In this document: piece by piece, positions 1-7,410 of the stretch
Layout of the letters: the number at the start of each line of letters is the position of its first letter
Position numbering within the stretch: position 1 is the first letter of the stretch
Assembly (NCBI GenBank): GCA_049446715.1
Contig: JBMTQX010000070.1
Span: 1-15,111, forward strand
Length of the DNA: 15,111 nt
Origin: Eutrophocola sp049446715
GTDB taxonomy: Bacteria; Pseudomonadota; Gammaproteobacteria; Pseudomonadales; Pseudohongiellaceae
Reading direction: 5' to 3'
Made by a program: the position numbers and the translations under genes
Notes under the pieces: generated by a model
What the model saw: the letters and a program-made list of their open reading frames with translations, nothing else
What the model was told of the DNA's origin: nothing
Database searches by the model: none

Positions 1-20
1 AAGAGACAAGAGACAAGAAG

Positions 21-569
21 ATGATGAAAACTTCAATTTCGAAAACGAGCTACCAATGGCATTTCTTATCGGCGATAAAGACAGAACTCGGCAAAACCCC
101 CGGCAAATTTCATACGCTACTTGCCTCCTGCCTACTGTCTCTTGCCTCTGCTGGTGCGCTGGCGCACCACAGCTTCAGCATGTTCGACCGTGATACCGAA
201 ATGGTCGTCACCGGCGTTGTCGAGCGCTGGGCTTTCAACAACCCGCACGCCTGGTTGTACATCAATGTCACGGATGAAAACGGCGAGACCGTGGAATGGG
301 GATTTGAAGGCAGTGCCCCGCCGTCACTGGTGCGTGCCGGCGTTACCGGCAGAACCTTCCAGCCGGGTGATGAGGTCACGGTAATGTTCAGTCCGCTGGT
401 GGATGGTCGCCCGGGTGGCGCCATGTGCTGGGTGAAAGCGGCTGATGGTTCCTACAAGCGCCCGGCCGACGGTGGTTGCGGCTCACGCGATCCGGACAAT
501 ATCGAGCGCTGGGAAAAATGGCAGGCCATGGGTATTACCACCAGCAAGGACCCCCGCGCCACGAAATAA
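21..569 (+). CDS. DUF6152 family secreted protein
   Basis: Function unknown; a small exported protein. The N-terminus has a basic stretch, a hydrophobic core (about residues 33-47) and an ALA cleavage site, so the mature protein would begin HHSFSMFD at about residue 49. A start of (S/A)HHS-F at the mature end is characteristic of DUF6152 proteins, which are compact beta-rich domains of about 100 residues common in marine gammaproteobacteria and sphingomonads. The NNPHAWLY segment (about 73-80) fits the family. The n-region, about 30 residues before the hydrophobic core, is longer than usual for a signal peptide. In-frame ATGs lie at 21 and 24 and I see no later ATG before the hydrophobic core. 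The upstream bases are only purine-rich, not a clear Shine-Dalgarno. The exposed HH pair could bind metal, but that is inference. It stands alone on its strand and ends at a shared terminator. Confidence 0.85.
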   Translation: MMKTSISKTSYQWHFLSAIKTELGKTPGKFHTLLASCLLSLASAGALAHHSFSMFDRDTEMVVTGVVERWAFNNPHAWLYINVTDENGETVEWGFEGSAPPSLVRAGVTGRTFQPGDEVTVMFSPLVDGRPGGAMCWVKAADGSYKRPADGGCGSRDPDNIERWEKWQAMGITTSKDPRATK

Positions 570-589
570 GCCCCGCTCGCAGCACCCAC

Positions 590-619
590 AAAAAAAGGAA
601 GCCATGGCTTCCTTTTTTT
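590..619. terminator. Bidirectional intrinsic terminator
   Basis: This is a perfect 30-bp palindrome: seven A, GGAAGCCA, then the exact complement ending in seven T. Either strand transcribes as a GC-containing stem followed by a U-run. It sits 20 bp after the stop of the DUF6152 gene and 20 bp after the stop of the convergent nhaC gene, so it should serve both. Confidence 0.88.
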
Positions 620-639
620 ATGCCCTGGATGAACGCATT

Positions 640-2109
640 TCAGGTAGTCGCAGACATCATCGTGGGGTCATCCTCACTCTCCACCAGGGGCAGGATGCGA
701 AAATTCAAAATGCCATACACGATCGAGATGACCGGCATGGTCAGATTGAAAAAGCAGAATGGCAGGTACACGAATGTCGGCACACCCAGTGTGGCTGCCA
801 TGAAGGCGCCGCACGTGTTCCAGGGAATCAGGGCCGACGTCACCGTGGCGGAATCCTCGATGGCCCGGCTTAGATTGACCGGTGCCATCTTGTGGTGACG
901 AAAGGCCACTTTATACATGCGCCCCGGCAGCACGATGGCAATGTACTGATCGCCGGCAATGATGTTGGTGCCGATGCAGGTCAGAATCGTGGAAGTAATG
1001 ATGGCTGCCGAGGATTTTGCCCGCTGCATGATCTCCTCCAGCAGTTTCACCAGCAGCCCCGTGTGTTCCATGGCGCCACCAAAAAACACTGCACACATGA
1101 TCAGCCAGATGGTATTGAGCATGTTGGCCGCTCCGCCACCGCTGAGCAGGTCATCAAGAACGACATCGCCGGTTCCGGCTTCATAGCCACCGAACAGAAT
1201 CGACCAGATCGCACCGATCTGCCCTCTTTCCGCGTCACGGCCAAAATCCTGGAACACCACGGCATAGATAGCCCCCAGGAAAGCGGCGATCAGGATTGCC
1301 GGCAGGGCCGGCATCTTTTGCCAGGCCAGCACAAACAGCGCCGCCAGCGGCAGCAGCATGTACCAGTCGATCGTGAAGTGATCCGTAAGCACAGCCAGGG
1401 TACTGTCGAGATTATTCATATCCGCGGCCGGTTCCGAAGCAAAACCGATGATCGTGAACAGGGTCAGGGCAAACAGCAGCGCCGGCACGCCGGTCCAGGC
1501 CATGTGGCGGATATGGGAAAACAGATCCACCCCGGCCACGGCCGGCGCGAGATTGGTGGTGTCTGACAGCGGAGACATCTTGTCACCGAAATAGGCCCCG
1601 GAAATGATGGCTCCGGCGCAAATGGCCGGCGACAGGCCCAGGCCCGCGGCAGTGCCAATCATCGCCACGCCGACACTGGCAGCGGTTGTCCACGAACTGC
1701 CGATACTGAGCGAGACAATGGCACAGGTCAGGCAGACCGCCGAATAGAACACCGAGGGATTCATCAGCTTGAGCCCGTAATAGATCATGGCAGGCACCAC
1801 GCCGCCGGCAATCCAGGTCGCGATCATGATGCCGATTGCCAGGAGGATGAAGCTGGGGCCGAAGATGATGGTCATGCCGGTGAAGATGTCACGTTCCATC
1901 GCCGCCCAGCCCTGGCCATTCTTGAAACCCACGAGCATGGCAACACAGGCCGCCAGCAGCAACACGATCTGGTTGGGCCCGTAGGATGAGTCTTCGCCAA
2001 ACAGGCGCACGGAAATGAACAGGAGGATGACGAGGAAGCTCACAGGTATCAGGGCATCAAGGACAGAAGGAGCTTGCTGGGACTTGCCGGACAGGTTTGT
2101 TTCAGTCAT
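640..2109 (-). CDS. nhaC: NhaC-family Na+/H+ antiporter
   Basis: An inner-membrane secondary transporter that should exchange protons for Na+, for pH and sodium homeostasis; NhaC-family relatives include malate/lactate-Na+ antiporters. The protein is hydrophobic throughout, with about 11-12 membrane segments. It carries the family signature GDKMSPLSDTTNLAP (about residues 175-189) preceded by the SSWTTAASVG segment (about 138-147), both typical of NhaC. The length of 489 residues is normal. Start choice: ATG at 2109 has a GAGTGG-like ribosome site and lies 11 bp after the DUF1015 stop. A TTG at 2124 overlaps that stop (TTGA) and would add five residues. Either arrangement implies translational coupling. 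It is the last gene of the fklB - DUF1015 - nhaC operon, and the perfect palindrome terminator lies just beyond. The ion and any organic co-substrate cannot be told from sequence. Confidence 0.9.
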   Translation of the reverse strand: MTETNLSGKSQQAPSVLDALIPVSFLVILLFISVRLFGEDSSYGPNQIVLLLAACVAMLVGFKNGQGWAAMERDIFTGMTIIFGPSFILLAIGIMIATWIAGGVVPAMIYYGLKLMNPSVFYSAVCLTCAIVSLSIGSSWTTAASVGVAMIGTAAGLGLSPAICAGAIISGAYFGDKMSPLSDTTNLAPAVAGVDLFSHIRHMAWTGVPALLFALTLFTIIGFASEPAADMNNLDSTLAVLTDHFTIDWYMLLPLAALFVLAWQKMPALPAILIAAFLGAIYAVVFQDFGRDAERGQIGAIWSILFGGYEAGTGDVVLDDLLSGGGAANMLNTIWLIMCAVFFGGAMEHTGLLVKLLEEIMQRAKSSAAIITSTILTCIGTNIIAGDQYIAIVLPGRMYKVAFRHHKMAPVNLSRAIEDSATVTSALIPWNTCGAFMAATLGVPTFVYLPFCFFNLTMPVISIVYGILNFRILPLVESEDDPTMMSATT

Positions 2110-2120
2110 GACAGGGCCAC

Positions 2121-3359
2121 TCAACCCAGCCAGTGCATAACCAGGCCGGATTTCAGTTTCGGTTCAAACCAGGTGGATTTAGGCGGCATCAGCCGATCTT
2201 CCTCGGCAATGGCGATGAGCTGTTCAATGGTCACCGGATGACAGGCAAACGCGGCCGCATAACCGCCATTGTCTACTGCTTCGGCCAGCGCCGCCAGCCC
2301 CCTGGCACCGCCGATGAAATCCATACGATCATCCGTACGGGGATCTCTGATGGCTAACAAAGGCGTCAACACGTGATCCTGCAGGATGGCCACATCCAGA
2401 GATGACACGACATCGGTGGCCGGCTGATATTGATCCTTGAGAGCCAATGCATACCAGTGGCCAGCTAGGTACAAGCCAAACACTTGCGGCCGCATTGGGG
2501 TCACCGGTGCCTGGCTAGGCGTGATGTGAAATACCTCGCCCAGGGCCACCAGGAAGCCGGGGACATCATAGGCGCCGAGATCGCGAATCACTCGGTGATA
2601 GCCGAGGATATTCAGTTCATCATGGGGAAACAGCACCGCCATGAAATAGTTGTAGGGCTCGGTACCGGTATGGTCTGGATTGGCATCCCGGCACTGGGCA
2701 CGATAACGCACGGCCGCAGCCGACCGGTGGTGACCATCGGCCACAAACAGTACCGGCACAGCAGCAAACAGGTTGGTCACTGATTCCAGCACGCTGGTAT
2801 CGTCCATGATCCACAACTGGTGCCGAACACCCTCGACCACAAAATCATTGACAGGCGTACCGGCAGTACTGCGGCTGACCCGGTCCTTGAGCGTCGCGTC
2901 GGCCCGGTATGTCAGAAACACCGGTCCCACCTGGGCACGCACAGCCGCCATATGGCGGGTGCGGTCATTTTCTTTTGCCGGCCGGGTCAGTTCGTGTTTC
3001 TTGATGGTGCCGTTTTCATATTCATTGGCACTGACCAGCGCCACGATGCCGGTCTGGCAGTGGTCACCGAGCGTCTGGCGATAACAGTAAAAGCAGGGCA
3101 AAGGATCGGGGGTGAAGATGCCCTCGGCAAGACTGCGATCCATATTGGCGCGCGCCCTGTCATAAACGGCATCGCTATAAACATCCACGGACGGATCGAG
3201 ATCGATTTCGGGCTTGCTGATATGCAGGAAACTGAGCGGATTACCGTCGGCCAGCGCCCTGGCTTTCTCGCTGGAAACCACGTCATAGGGCGGTGCGGCC
3301 ACTTTATCCGCCAGTTCCTGCCGCGGCCGCATGCCTGTGAAGGGTACTACGGTCGCCAC
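2121..3359 (-). CDS. DUF1015 family protein
   Basis: A cytoplasmic protein of 412 residues, the normal length for DUF1015. Visible family marks are the APPYDVVS segment (22-29), KHELTRPAKENDR (121-133) and VADGHHRS (206-213). The DGHHR box resembles the DGxHR box of ParB-fold enzymes, some of which (SerK, SbnI) are free-serine kinases, and DUF1015 genes are often found near serine-pathway genes in other bacteria. A small-molecule kinase or nucleotidase role is therefore possible, but this is inference and no activity is assigned here. The start is GTG at 3359, supported by an AGAGGA ribosome site 8-9 bases upstream. It lies 38 bp after fklB and is directly coupled to nhaC, so all three are probably one transcript. 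No membrane segment or signal peptide is seen. Confidence 0.85.
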   Translation of the reverse strand: MATVVPFTGMRPRQELADKVAAPPYDVVSSEKARALADGNPLSFLHISKPEIDLDPSVDVYSDAVYDRARANMDRSLAEGIFTPDPLPCFYCYRQTLGDHCQTGIVALVSANEYENGTIKKHELTRPAKENDRTRHMAAVRAQVGPVFLTYRADATLKDRVSRSTAGTPVNDFVVEGVRHQLWIMDDTSVLESVTNLFAAVPVLFVADGHHRSAAAVRYRAQCRDANPDHTGTEPYNYFMAVLFPHDELNILGYHRVIRDLGAYDVPGFLVALGEVFHITPSQAPVTPMRPQVFGLYLAGHWYALALKDQYQPATDVVSSLDVAILQDHVLTPLLAIRDPRTDDRMDFIGGARGLAALAEAVDNGGYAAAFACHPVTIEQLIAIAEEDRLMPPKSTWFEPKLKSGLVMHWLG

Positions 3360-3397
3360 GAGCTTGTTCCTCTTGTAAAAGGGCCTTGAATGGATGT

Positions 3398-4015
3398 CTA
3401 TTTGACGGCCAGCAGCTCAACTTCAAAGATCAGTGCCTGGTAAGGCCCGATCACGCCACCGGCGCCCTGAGCGCCGTAGGCCAGATTGTGCGGAATATAC
3501 AGTTTCCACTTGTCGCCGGTTTTCATCAGCTGCAAGGCTTCGGTCCAGCCGGCGATCACGCCGTTGACCGGAAATTCGATGGGCTCACCACGATTGACCG
3601 AACTGTCGAACACAGTGCCGTCGATGAGCGTGCCGTGATAATGCACCTTGACGGTGGATGAGGCACTCGGGGTCTCCCCGTCGCCGGACGCCAGCACTTC
3701 GTACTGCAGGCCCGAATCAGTGACCTTAACTTCATCGCGGTCGGCATTGTCTGCCAGGAACTGCTCGCCCGCGGCTGCCTCTTTACCGGCATTTTCGTTC
3801 TGTTTCTTGATCATGCGCTGATTCAGATCATCGATCGCGCTTTTCAGATCCGCCTCCCTGACCTGGCTGGGGTTGCCATCCAAGACATCCCCGATGCCGG
3901 CAAGCAGTGCCTTGGTGGACATGCCGTCAAAGGGCTGGCGTGCGAGTTGTTCTCCGACCTGGCGTCCGATGCCGTAGCTGGCCTTTTCATCCATGGAAGT
4001 AAATTCATCAGACAT
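3398..4015 (-). CDS. fklB: FKBP-type peptidyl-prolyl isomerase (FklB-like)
   Basis: Catalyses cis-trans isomerisation of Xaa-Pro bonds, assisting protein folding. At 205 residues it matches E. coli FklB (206) along most of its length. The N-terminal FKBP_N dimerisation region (about 1-95) includes the ASYGIGRQVGEQL segment. The catalytic FKBP domain (about 97-205) includes VKVHYHGTLIDGTVFDSS, FPVNGVIAGWTEAL and the IPHNLAYG loop, with the usual pocket Tyr, Asp and Trp retained. No signal peptide precedes it, so it should be cytoplasmic, as FklB is, rather than surface-exposed like Mip or periplasmic like FkpA. The start is ATG at 4015; the upstream GGGAAAA is a weak ribosome site. It is the first gene of the operon with DUF1015 and nhaC. 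Confidence 0.94.
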   Translation of the reverse strand: MSDEFTSMDEKASYGIGRQVGEQLARQPFDGMSTKALLAGIGDVLDGNPSQVREADLKSAIDDLNQRMIKKQNENAGKEAAAGEQFLADNADRDEVKVTDSGLQYEVLASGDGETPSASSTVKVHYHGTLIDGTVFDSSVNRGEPIEFPVNGVIAGWTEALQLMKTGDKWKLYIPHNLAYGAQGAGGVIGPYQALIFEVELLAVK

Positions 4016-4052
4016 TCTGTATTTTTCCCGTTATTTTCAAGTTGAGGGCGCG

Positions 4053-4058
4053 ATTCTA
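4053..4058 (-). promoter_or_regulatory. Possible -10 element for fklB operon
   Basis: On the minus strand this reads TAGAAT followed by a GC-rich CGCGCC start region, a common gammaproteobacterial -10 context, about 38 bp upstream of the fklB ATG. No good -35 hexamer is found 16-18 bp further upstream, so this is a weak call. Confidence 0.35.
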
Positions 4059-4085
4059 GCACGTTAGAGGAGGTGATTCCGGTTG

Positions 4086-4114
4086 TTGTTCCGGTCCCTT
4101 CCCTTTCCTACAAT
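4086..4114 (+). promoter_or_regulatory. Promoter for ROK kinase gene
   Basis: TTGTTC (4086-4091) and TACAAT (4109-4114) are separated by exactly 17 bp. The -10 matches consensus at five of six positions; the -35 matches only TTG. Transcription would start near 4121. That rules out the upstream in-frame TTG (4083) and ATG (4113) as starts and supports ATG 4149. Confidence 0.5.
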
Positions 4115-4148
4115 GACGACCTTTCCACACATTGCAGGACTGGCCGTG

Positions 4149-5060
4149 ATGAAAACCGCACCTGTCTGGGGCATGGACCTAGGAGGCACCAAGATTGAAA
4201 TCCTGGTCATGGATCCTGTGACGCATGAAGTTCTGTTTCGCGAACGTACCGACACCGAAAAAGACCAGGGGCGTGAACGCATACTGGCCAATATGCAACA
4301 ACTCGTGTCTGATGCCATCACAGCGACAGGCCATCACCCTGCCCGCATCGGCATTGCCACGCCCGGCACATCGGACCCGCTCACCGGCCTGCTGAAAAAC
4401 AGCAACACAACCTGTCTCAATCACACCCCGGTCAAGCAGGACCTTGAATCCCTGCTCGGTTTGCCCGTGGTGATGGCTAATGACGCCAACTGTTTTGCGC
4501 TCGCGGAAACCAGCCTCGGCGTGATCGCCGATACCTGTCCGGCGGCAAACGTGGTCTTTGGCATCATCATGGGCACCGGTGTTGGTGGCGGCATCGTGGT
4601 CAACGGCAAAGTCATCGGCGGCATCCATGGCATCGGTGGCGAATGGGGCCATATTCTGCTCGATGATCAGGGTGAGGACTGTTACTGCGGCAAGCAAGGC
4701 TGTGTCGAAACCGTGATATCCGGGCCGGCCCTGGAACGTTTCTATGCCGATCGTACCGGTAAGCCACAACGCCTGGCCGAGATTGCTGCACGTGAAGCAG
4801 AAGACGCCGATGCCGCAGCCACCATCAGCCACCTGATCAACCAGTTTGCCAAAGGCGTTACCCAGGTGATCAACGTGCTGGATCCGGATGCCATTGTCAT
4901 TGGCGGCGGTGTCGGTAATATCGATGCCCTGTATGAGCCACGCACCATTACCGCGATCGAGCAGCACCTGTTCAATCCTGTCTTCAACGGCCGCATTCTC
5001 AAACCCGCCCTGGGCGACAGTGCCGGTGTCTTTGGCGCCGCCATGCTGGTTGCCCCATGA
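4149..5060 (+). CDS. ROK-family sugar kinase (fructokinase Mak-like)
   Basis: Phosphorylates a hexose with ATP in the cytoplasm. The 303-residue protein has the ROK phosphate loop MDLGGTK (9-15), the NDANC box with the catalytic Asp at about 112, a second glycine-rich phosphate loop at GTGVGGG, and the ROK zinc site: His in GEWGH (about 168) plus CYCGKQGC (Cys 178, 180, 185). The CYCGKQGC(V/I)ET segment and the KNxNxTxLN stretch are closer to E. coli Mak (fructokinase) than to NagK. Fructose, mannose or N-acetylglucosamine are all possible substrates. The start is ATG 4149, with AGGA at 4136-4139, nine bases upstream, and the glycine loop in the usual N-terminal position. The stop lies 3 bp from the stop of the convergent T2SF gene, with no terminator between. 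Confidence 0.9.
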   Translation: MKTAPVWGMDLGGTKIEILVMDPVTHEVLFRERTDTEKDQGRERILANMQQLVSDAITATGHHPARIGIATPGTSDPLTGLLKNSNTTCLNHTPVKQDLESLLGLPVVMANDANCFALAETSLGVIADTCPAANVVFGIIMGTGVGGGIVVNGKVIGGIHGIGGEWGHILLDDQGEDCYCGKQGCVETVISGPALERFYADRTGKPQRLAEIAAREAEDADAAATISHLINQFAKGVTQVINVLDPDAIVIGGGVGNIDALYEPRTITAIEQHLFNPVFNGRILKPALGDSAGVFGAAMLVAP

Positions 5061-5063
5061 GCC

Positions 5064-5873
5064 TCAGCGCGTCAGCTGTGCCAGCAGAGTCATGAAGTAC
5101 GGCATAATCTTCAGGCCGGCATATACCGCCACGGCGATAAATACAGCCACGCCCAGGCGTCGCAACCAGTAATCCAACGTATCATCGATTTCCATGCGCT
5201 GGCGCGCCAGATACAGGCGCATGTCACTGTGCAGTGTGCCGCTGGCTTCACAGCCAGCCAGAAACGACAGCACCTCAGGATAGCGAATGAGGTCTTGCCC
5301 GCCCAGGGCATTGACAAGGGAGGCATCGCTCTTGACGATCTTGCTGATGGCAAACAGGTGCCGGCGCTGCAGCTTTTTGCCGGCCACATTCCGACTGATG
5401 AGTTTCAAGGCCTGCACGGCGTCCATGCCGCTGTCCAGGCACATTGTTAGCATGTCGAGATAGGAAACATAAAACATCCGGCGCAGGAAATGCCGGTCAC
5501 TGGCCAGGGACAAACTCTTCAGCAGGATCGGGCTGAACGCCCCCAGGCGTGCCCGGGGAAACGGGCGAACAATGAGCTGCTGGTAACGCAGGATGAGCAC
5601 CACGATTGCCAGCAAGGTACGTATGGCATAGGACACCAGCGACAACGTGCCGGCAGCCACCACCGAAATCGGCAGATCGATGATGGCGACCAGCAGCGTC
5701 AGTCCCGGTGTGACCAGTTGGCGTTTAACCTGACCGAACAGTGCCAGGTTGGCGGTAAAAAATGCCTCCAGCCGCGACAGCACTGTTTCGAGCCTACCGC
5801 TTTGTTCGCCAATGTTGATCAGCGTAGCCTCCCAGGCACTGACCAGTCCAGCTGTCTGCAATATCACCGCCAT
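5064..5873 (-). CDS. T2SF/PilC-like membrane protein, N-terminally short
   Basis: Resembles the inner-membrane platform proteins GspF/PilC of type II secretion and type IV pili. These carry two T2SF domains in about 400 residues; this protein has 269. The first domain begins only at its GE-SG box (GEQSG, 22-26), so its first helices are missing. Two membrane segments follow (about 52-71 and 73-97). A complete second domain runs from about 130 to 260, with SYLDMLTMCLDSGM, the second motif GCEASGTL (207-214) and a final membrane segment (about 241-259). The ATG at 5873 has a good ribosome site (AAAGGA, 7 bases away), and an in-frame TAG lies seven codons upstream, so the start is firm. No other secretion or pilus gene is nearby. 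It may be a degraded platform protein or a reduced stand-alone variant. Confidence 0.75.
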   Translation of the reverse strand: MAVILQTAGLVSAWEATLINIGEQSGRLETVLSRLEAFFTANLALFGQVKRQLVTPGLTLLVAIIDLPISVVAAGTLSLVSYAIRTLLAIVVLILRYQQLIVRPFPRARLGAFSPILLKSLSLASDRHFLRRMFYVSYLDMLTMCLDSGMDAVQALKLISRNVAGKKLQRRHLFAISKIVKSDASLVNALGGQDLIRYPEVLSFLAGCEASGTLHSDMRLYLARQRMEIDDTLDYWLRRLGVAVFIAVAVYAGLKIMPYFMTLLAQLTR

Positions 5874-5975
5874 GCGGCTGTCCTTTCGGACCTATGCCGA
5901 CCTACAACACTATGCTGACCCGCAAGGCGCTGCTCATGCTTGCCCTGCTCTAGTGGATAGCGCTATAAGGTCGTC

Positions 5976-6392
5976 ATGACCTATGCAGAAACCCGCGACT
6001 ATCTGCTGAGTAAACCGGAAAGCATGGAAGACTTCTCCTTCGGGCCGGAAGTGGCCGTGTTCAAAATCCGCCAGAAAATGTTCGCCACACTCACGCTCAG
6101 TGAGGGTATCGCTTACACCAATCTCAAATGTGATCCCCAAGAAGCGCTGATGCTGCGCGATATATTTGACGAGGTTATGCCGGGCTATCACATGAACAAG
6201 AAACACTGGAACACGGTGAAGCTTGATGGCGACCTGCCACGTGGCGAAATCGAGCGCATGATCAATAACTCGTATGCGCTGGTGGTGAAAACCCTGCCGG
6301 TGAAAGTGCGTCAGGGCCTGGAGATCGCCTGGGGCACAGAGACACTCTACGGGGTTCAGCACCAGACCCGCCAGCCGGATCGCAAACGGTAA
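5976..6392 (+). CDS. MmcQ/YjbR family protein
   Basis: A small cytoplasmic protein of 138 residues in the MmcQ/YjbR family, whose fold has a double-wing arrangement seen in DNA-binding proteins; its true role is unknown. The family pattern is visible: an N-terminal helix with the DFSFGPEVAVFKI strand region (about 18-31), the KMFATLTLSEG strand, NLKCDP (about 49-54), then the highly conserved GYHMNKKHWNTV box (about 70-81) and a C-terminal helix with NNSYALVVKTLP. Start ATG 5976 has an AAGG just upstream. The gene is divergent from the T2SF gene and separate from the exporter gene downstream (112 bp gap). A molecular function should not be read from the 'DNA-binding' family name alone. Confidence 0.88.
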   Translation: MTYAETRDYLLSKPESMEDFSFGPEVAVFKIRQKMFATLTLSEGIAYTNLKCDPQEALMLRDIFDEVMPGYHMNKKHWNTVKLDGDLPRGEIERMINNSYALVVKTLPVKVRQGLEIAWGTETLYGVQHQTRQPDRKR

Positions 6393-6439
6393 CAGCCATG
6401 TACCCTGCAAAACTTAACTACGCGACGGGCACGGTCAGA

Positions 6440-6468
6440 TTCTCATCTTGTGCCATCCATGCTATTTT
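6440..6468 (+). promoter_or_regulatory. Possible promoter for exporter-purN pair
   Basis: TTCTCA (6440-6445) and TATTTT (6463-6468) are 17 bp apart, each matching consensus at four of six positions, with GC-rich sequence after the -10. A start near 6475 would exclude the TTG at 6448 as the translation start. Weak call. Confidence 0.3.
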
Positions 6469-6504
6469 GCCGCCTTAACCGAACTGCTAACGGCCTGCAC
6501 CCTT

Positions 6505-7410
6505 TTGAAACTTCGTCACCTTATTATTCTTGTCGTCCTGGCAGCCATCTGGGGTTCTTCTTTTCTCTTTGCCCGGCTTTCGGTCGGTGAATTCGGCGCC
6601 ATTCCACTCAGTGCCGCTCGCTCCGTGATTGCCGCGATCACCCTGTTTGCCATGATGCTGTTTGCCGGCCAGTGGCCGCAGTTCAAACAGTGCTGGAAGC
6701 ATTTCATTGTGCTCGGCCTGATCAGCACTGCCCTGCCGTTTGTCTTCATCACAATCAGCACCGACCTGTCGACAGCCGGTTTTGCTTCCATTCTGAATTC
6801 CCTCACCCCGATCATGAGCGCCACGGTCGCCTGGTTCTGGCTGAAAGAATATCTGCCCGTGTCCGGCGTGGTGGGCATCGGTCTCAGTTTCGTCGGCGTG
6901 CTGGTAATGGTGACCGATACCCAGTCACTGGCCAGCGAGTCGGTCTTGATCCCCGTGATTGCAGGCCTGGCCGCGGCGTTTTTCTATGGCCTGACCGGCA
7001 ACTATTCGCGCAAGTTCATGGAAGGCGTGCCGCCGCTGGTGCTGGCGACGGGCTGCCAGGTGTTTGCCGCCCTGATCACCCTGCCCCCGGCACTGTTCCT
7101 GTGGCCTGATGATCCGATCAGTACCGCGGGCTGGATCAATGCCGCCGTGCTTGGCCTGATGTGTACCGCGCTGGCCTTCATACTCTACTTCACGCTGCTG
7201 GAGAACATCGGTGTGGCACGCACGGTCATCGTCACTTATATGATTCCCGTGTTCGGCATGTTGTGGGGCTACCTGCTCCTCCACGAAACCATTACGCCCG
7301 GTATGATTGGCGGCGCTGCCCTGATCCTTTGTGGCATTGCCCTGACCACAGGTCTGGCTACCCGGCTGCTGAGCAGCAAACCTGACAAGGTGTACAAAAA
7401 CGAGCTATGA
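6505..7410 (+). CDS. DMT superfamily (EamA) transporter
   Basis: An inner-membrane metabolite transporter, probably an exporter, of the drug/metabolite family; the substrate is unknown. About 301 residues hold ten predicted membrane segments in two EamA repeats (roughly residues 5-135 and 150-285). The first segment carries the typical AAIWGSSF box and the second repeat the TALAFILYF stretch before the last helices. The C-terminus is short and basic. Start choice is uncertain: no ATG fits. TTG at 6505 gives a normal EamA N-terminus (MKLRHLIILVV); TTG at 6448 would add 19 untypical residues. Neither has a strong ribosome site. The stop overlaps the start of the purN-like gene (ATGA at 7407-7410), so the two are co-translated, which hints that the exported compound may relate to purine or one-carbon metabolism (inference). 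Confidence 0.87.
   Translation: MKLRHLIILVVLAAIWGSSFLFARLSVGEFGAIPLSAARSVIAAITLFAMMLFAGQWPQFKQCWKHFIVLGLISTALPFVFITISTDLSTAGFASILNSLTPIMSATVAWFWLKEYLPVSGVVGIGLSFVGVLVMVTDTQSLASESVLIPVIAGLAAAFFYGLTGNYSRKFMEGVPPLVLATGCQVFAALITLPPALFLWPDDPISTAGWINAAVLGLMCTALAFILYFTLLENIGVARTVIVTYMIPVFGMLWGYLLLHETITPGMIGGAALILCGIALTTGLATRLLSSKPDKVYKNEL

Noticed and set aside
1..144. Repeats AGAGACA at the left edge, and a 9-base complement to 136-144 (TGTCTCTTG)
   Set aside because: This could pair with the coding start of the DUF6152 gene, but nine bases of low-complexity sequence can match by chance and the upstream context lies outside the window.
4179..4967. Open frame (262 codons) opposite the ROK kinase
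   Set aside because: The forward strand has every ROK motif; the reverse product is low in recognisable features.
5894..5953. Tiny ORF MPTYNTMLTRKALLMLALL in the T2SF-YjbR gap
   Set aside because: It resembles the start of a signal peptide but has no ribosome site and ends after 19 codons.
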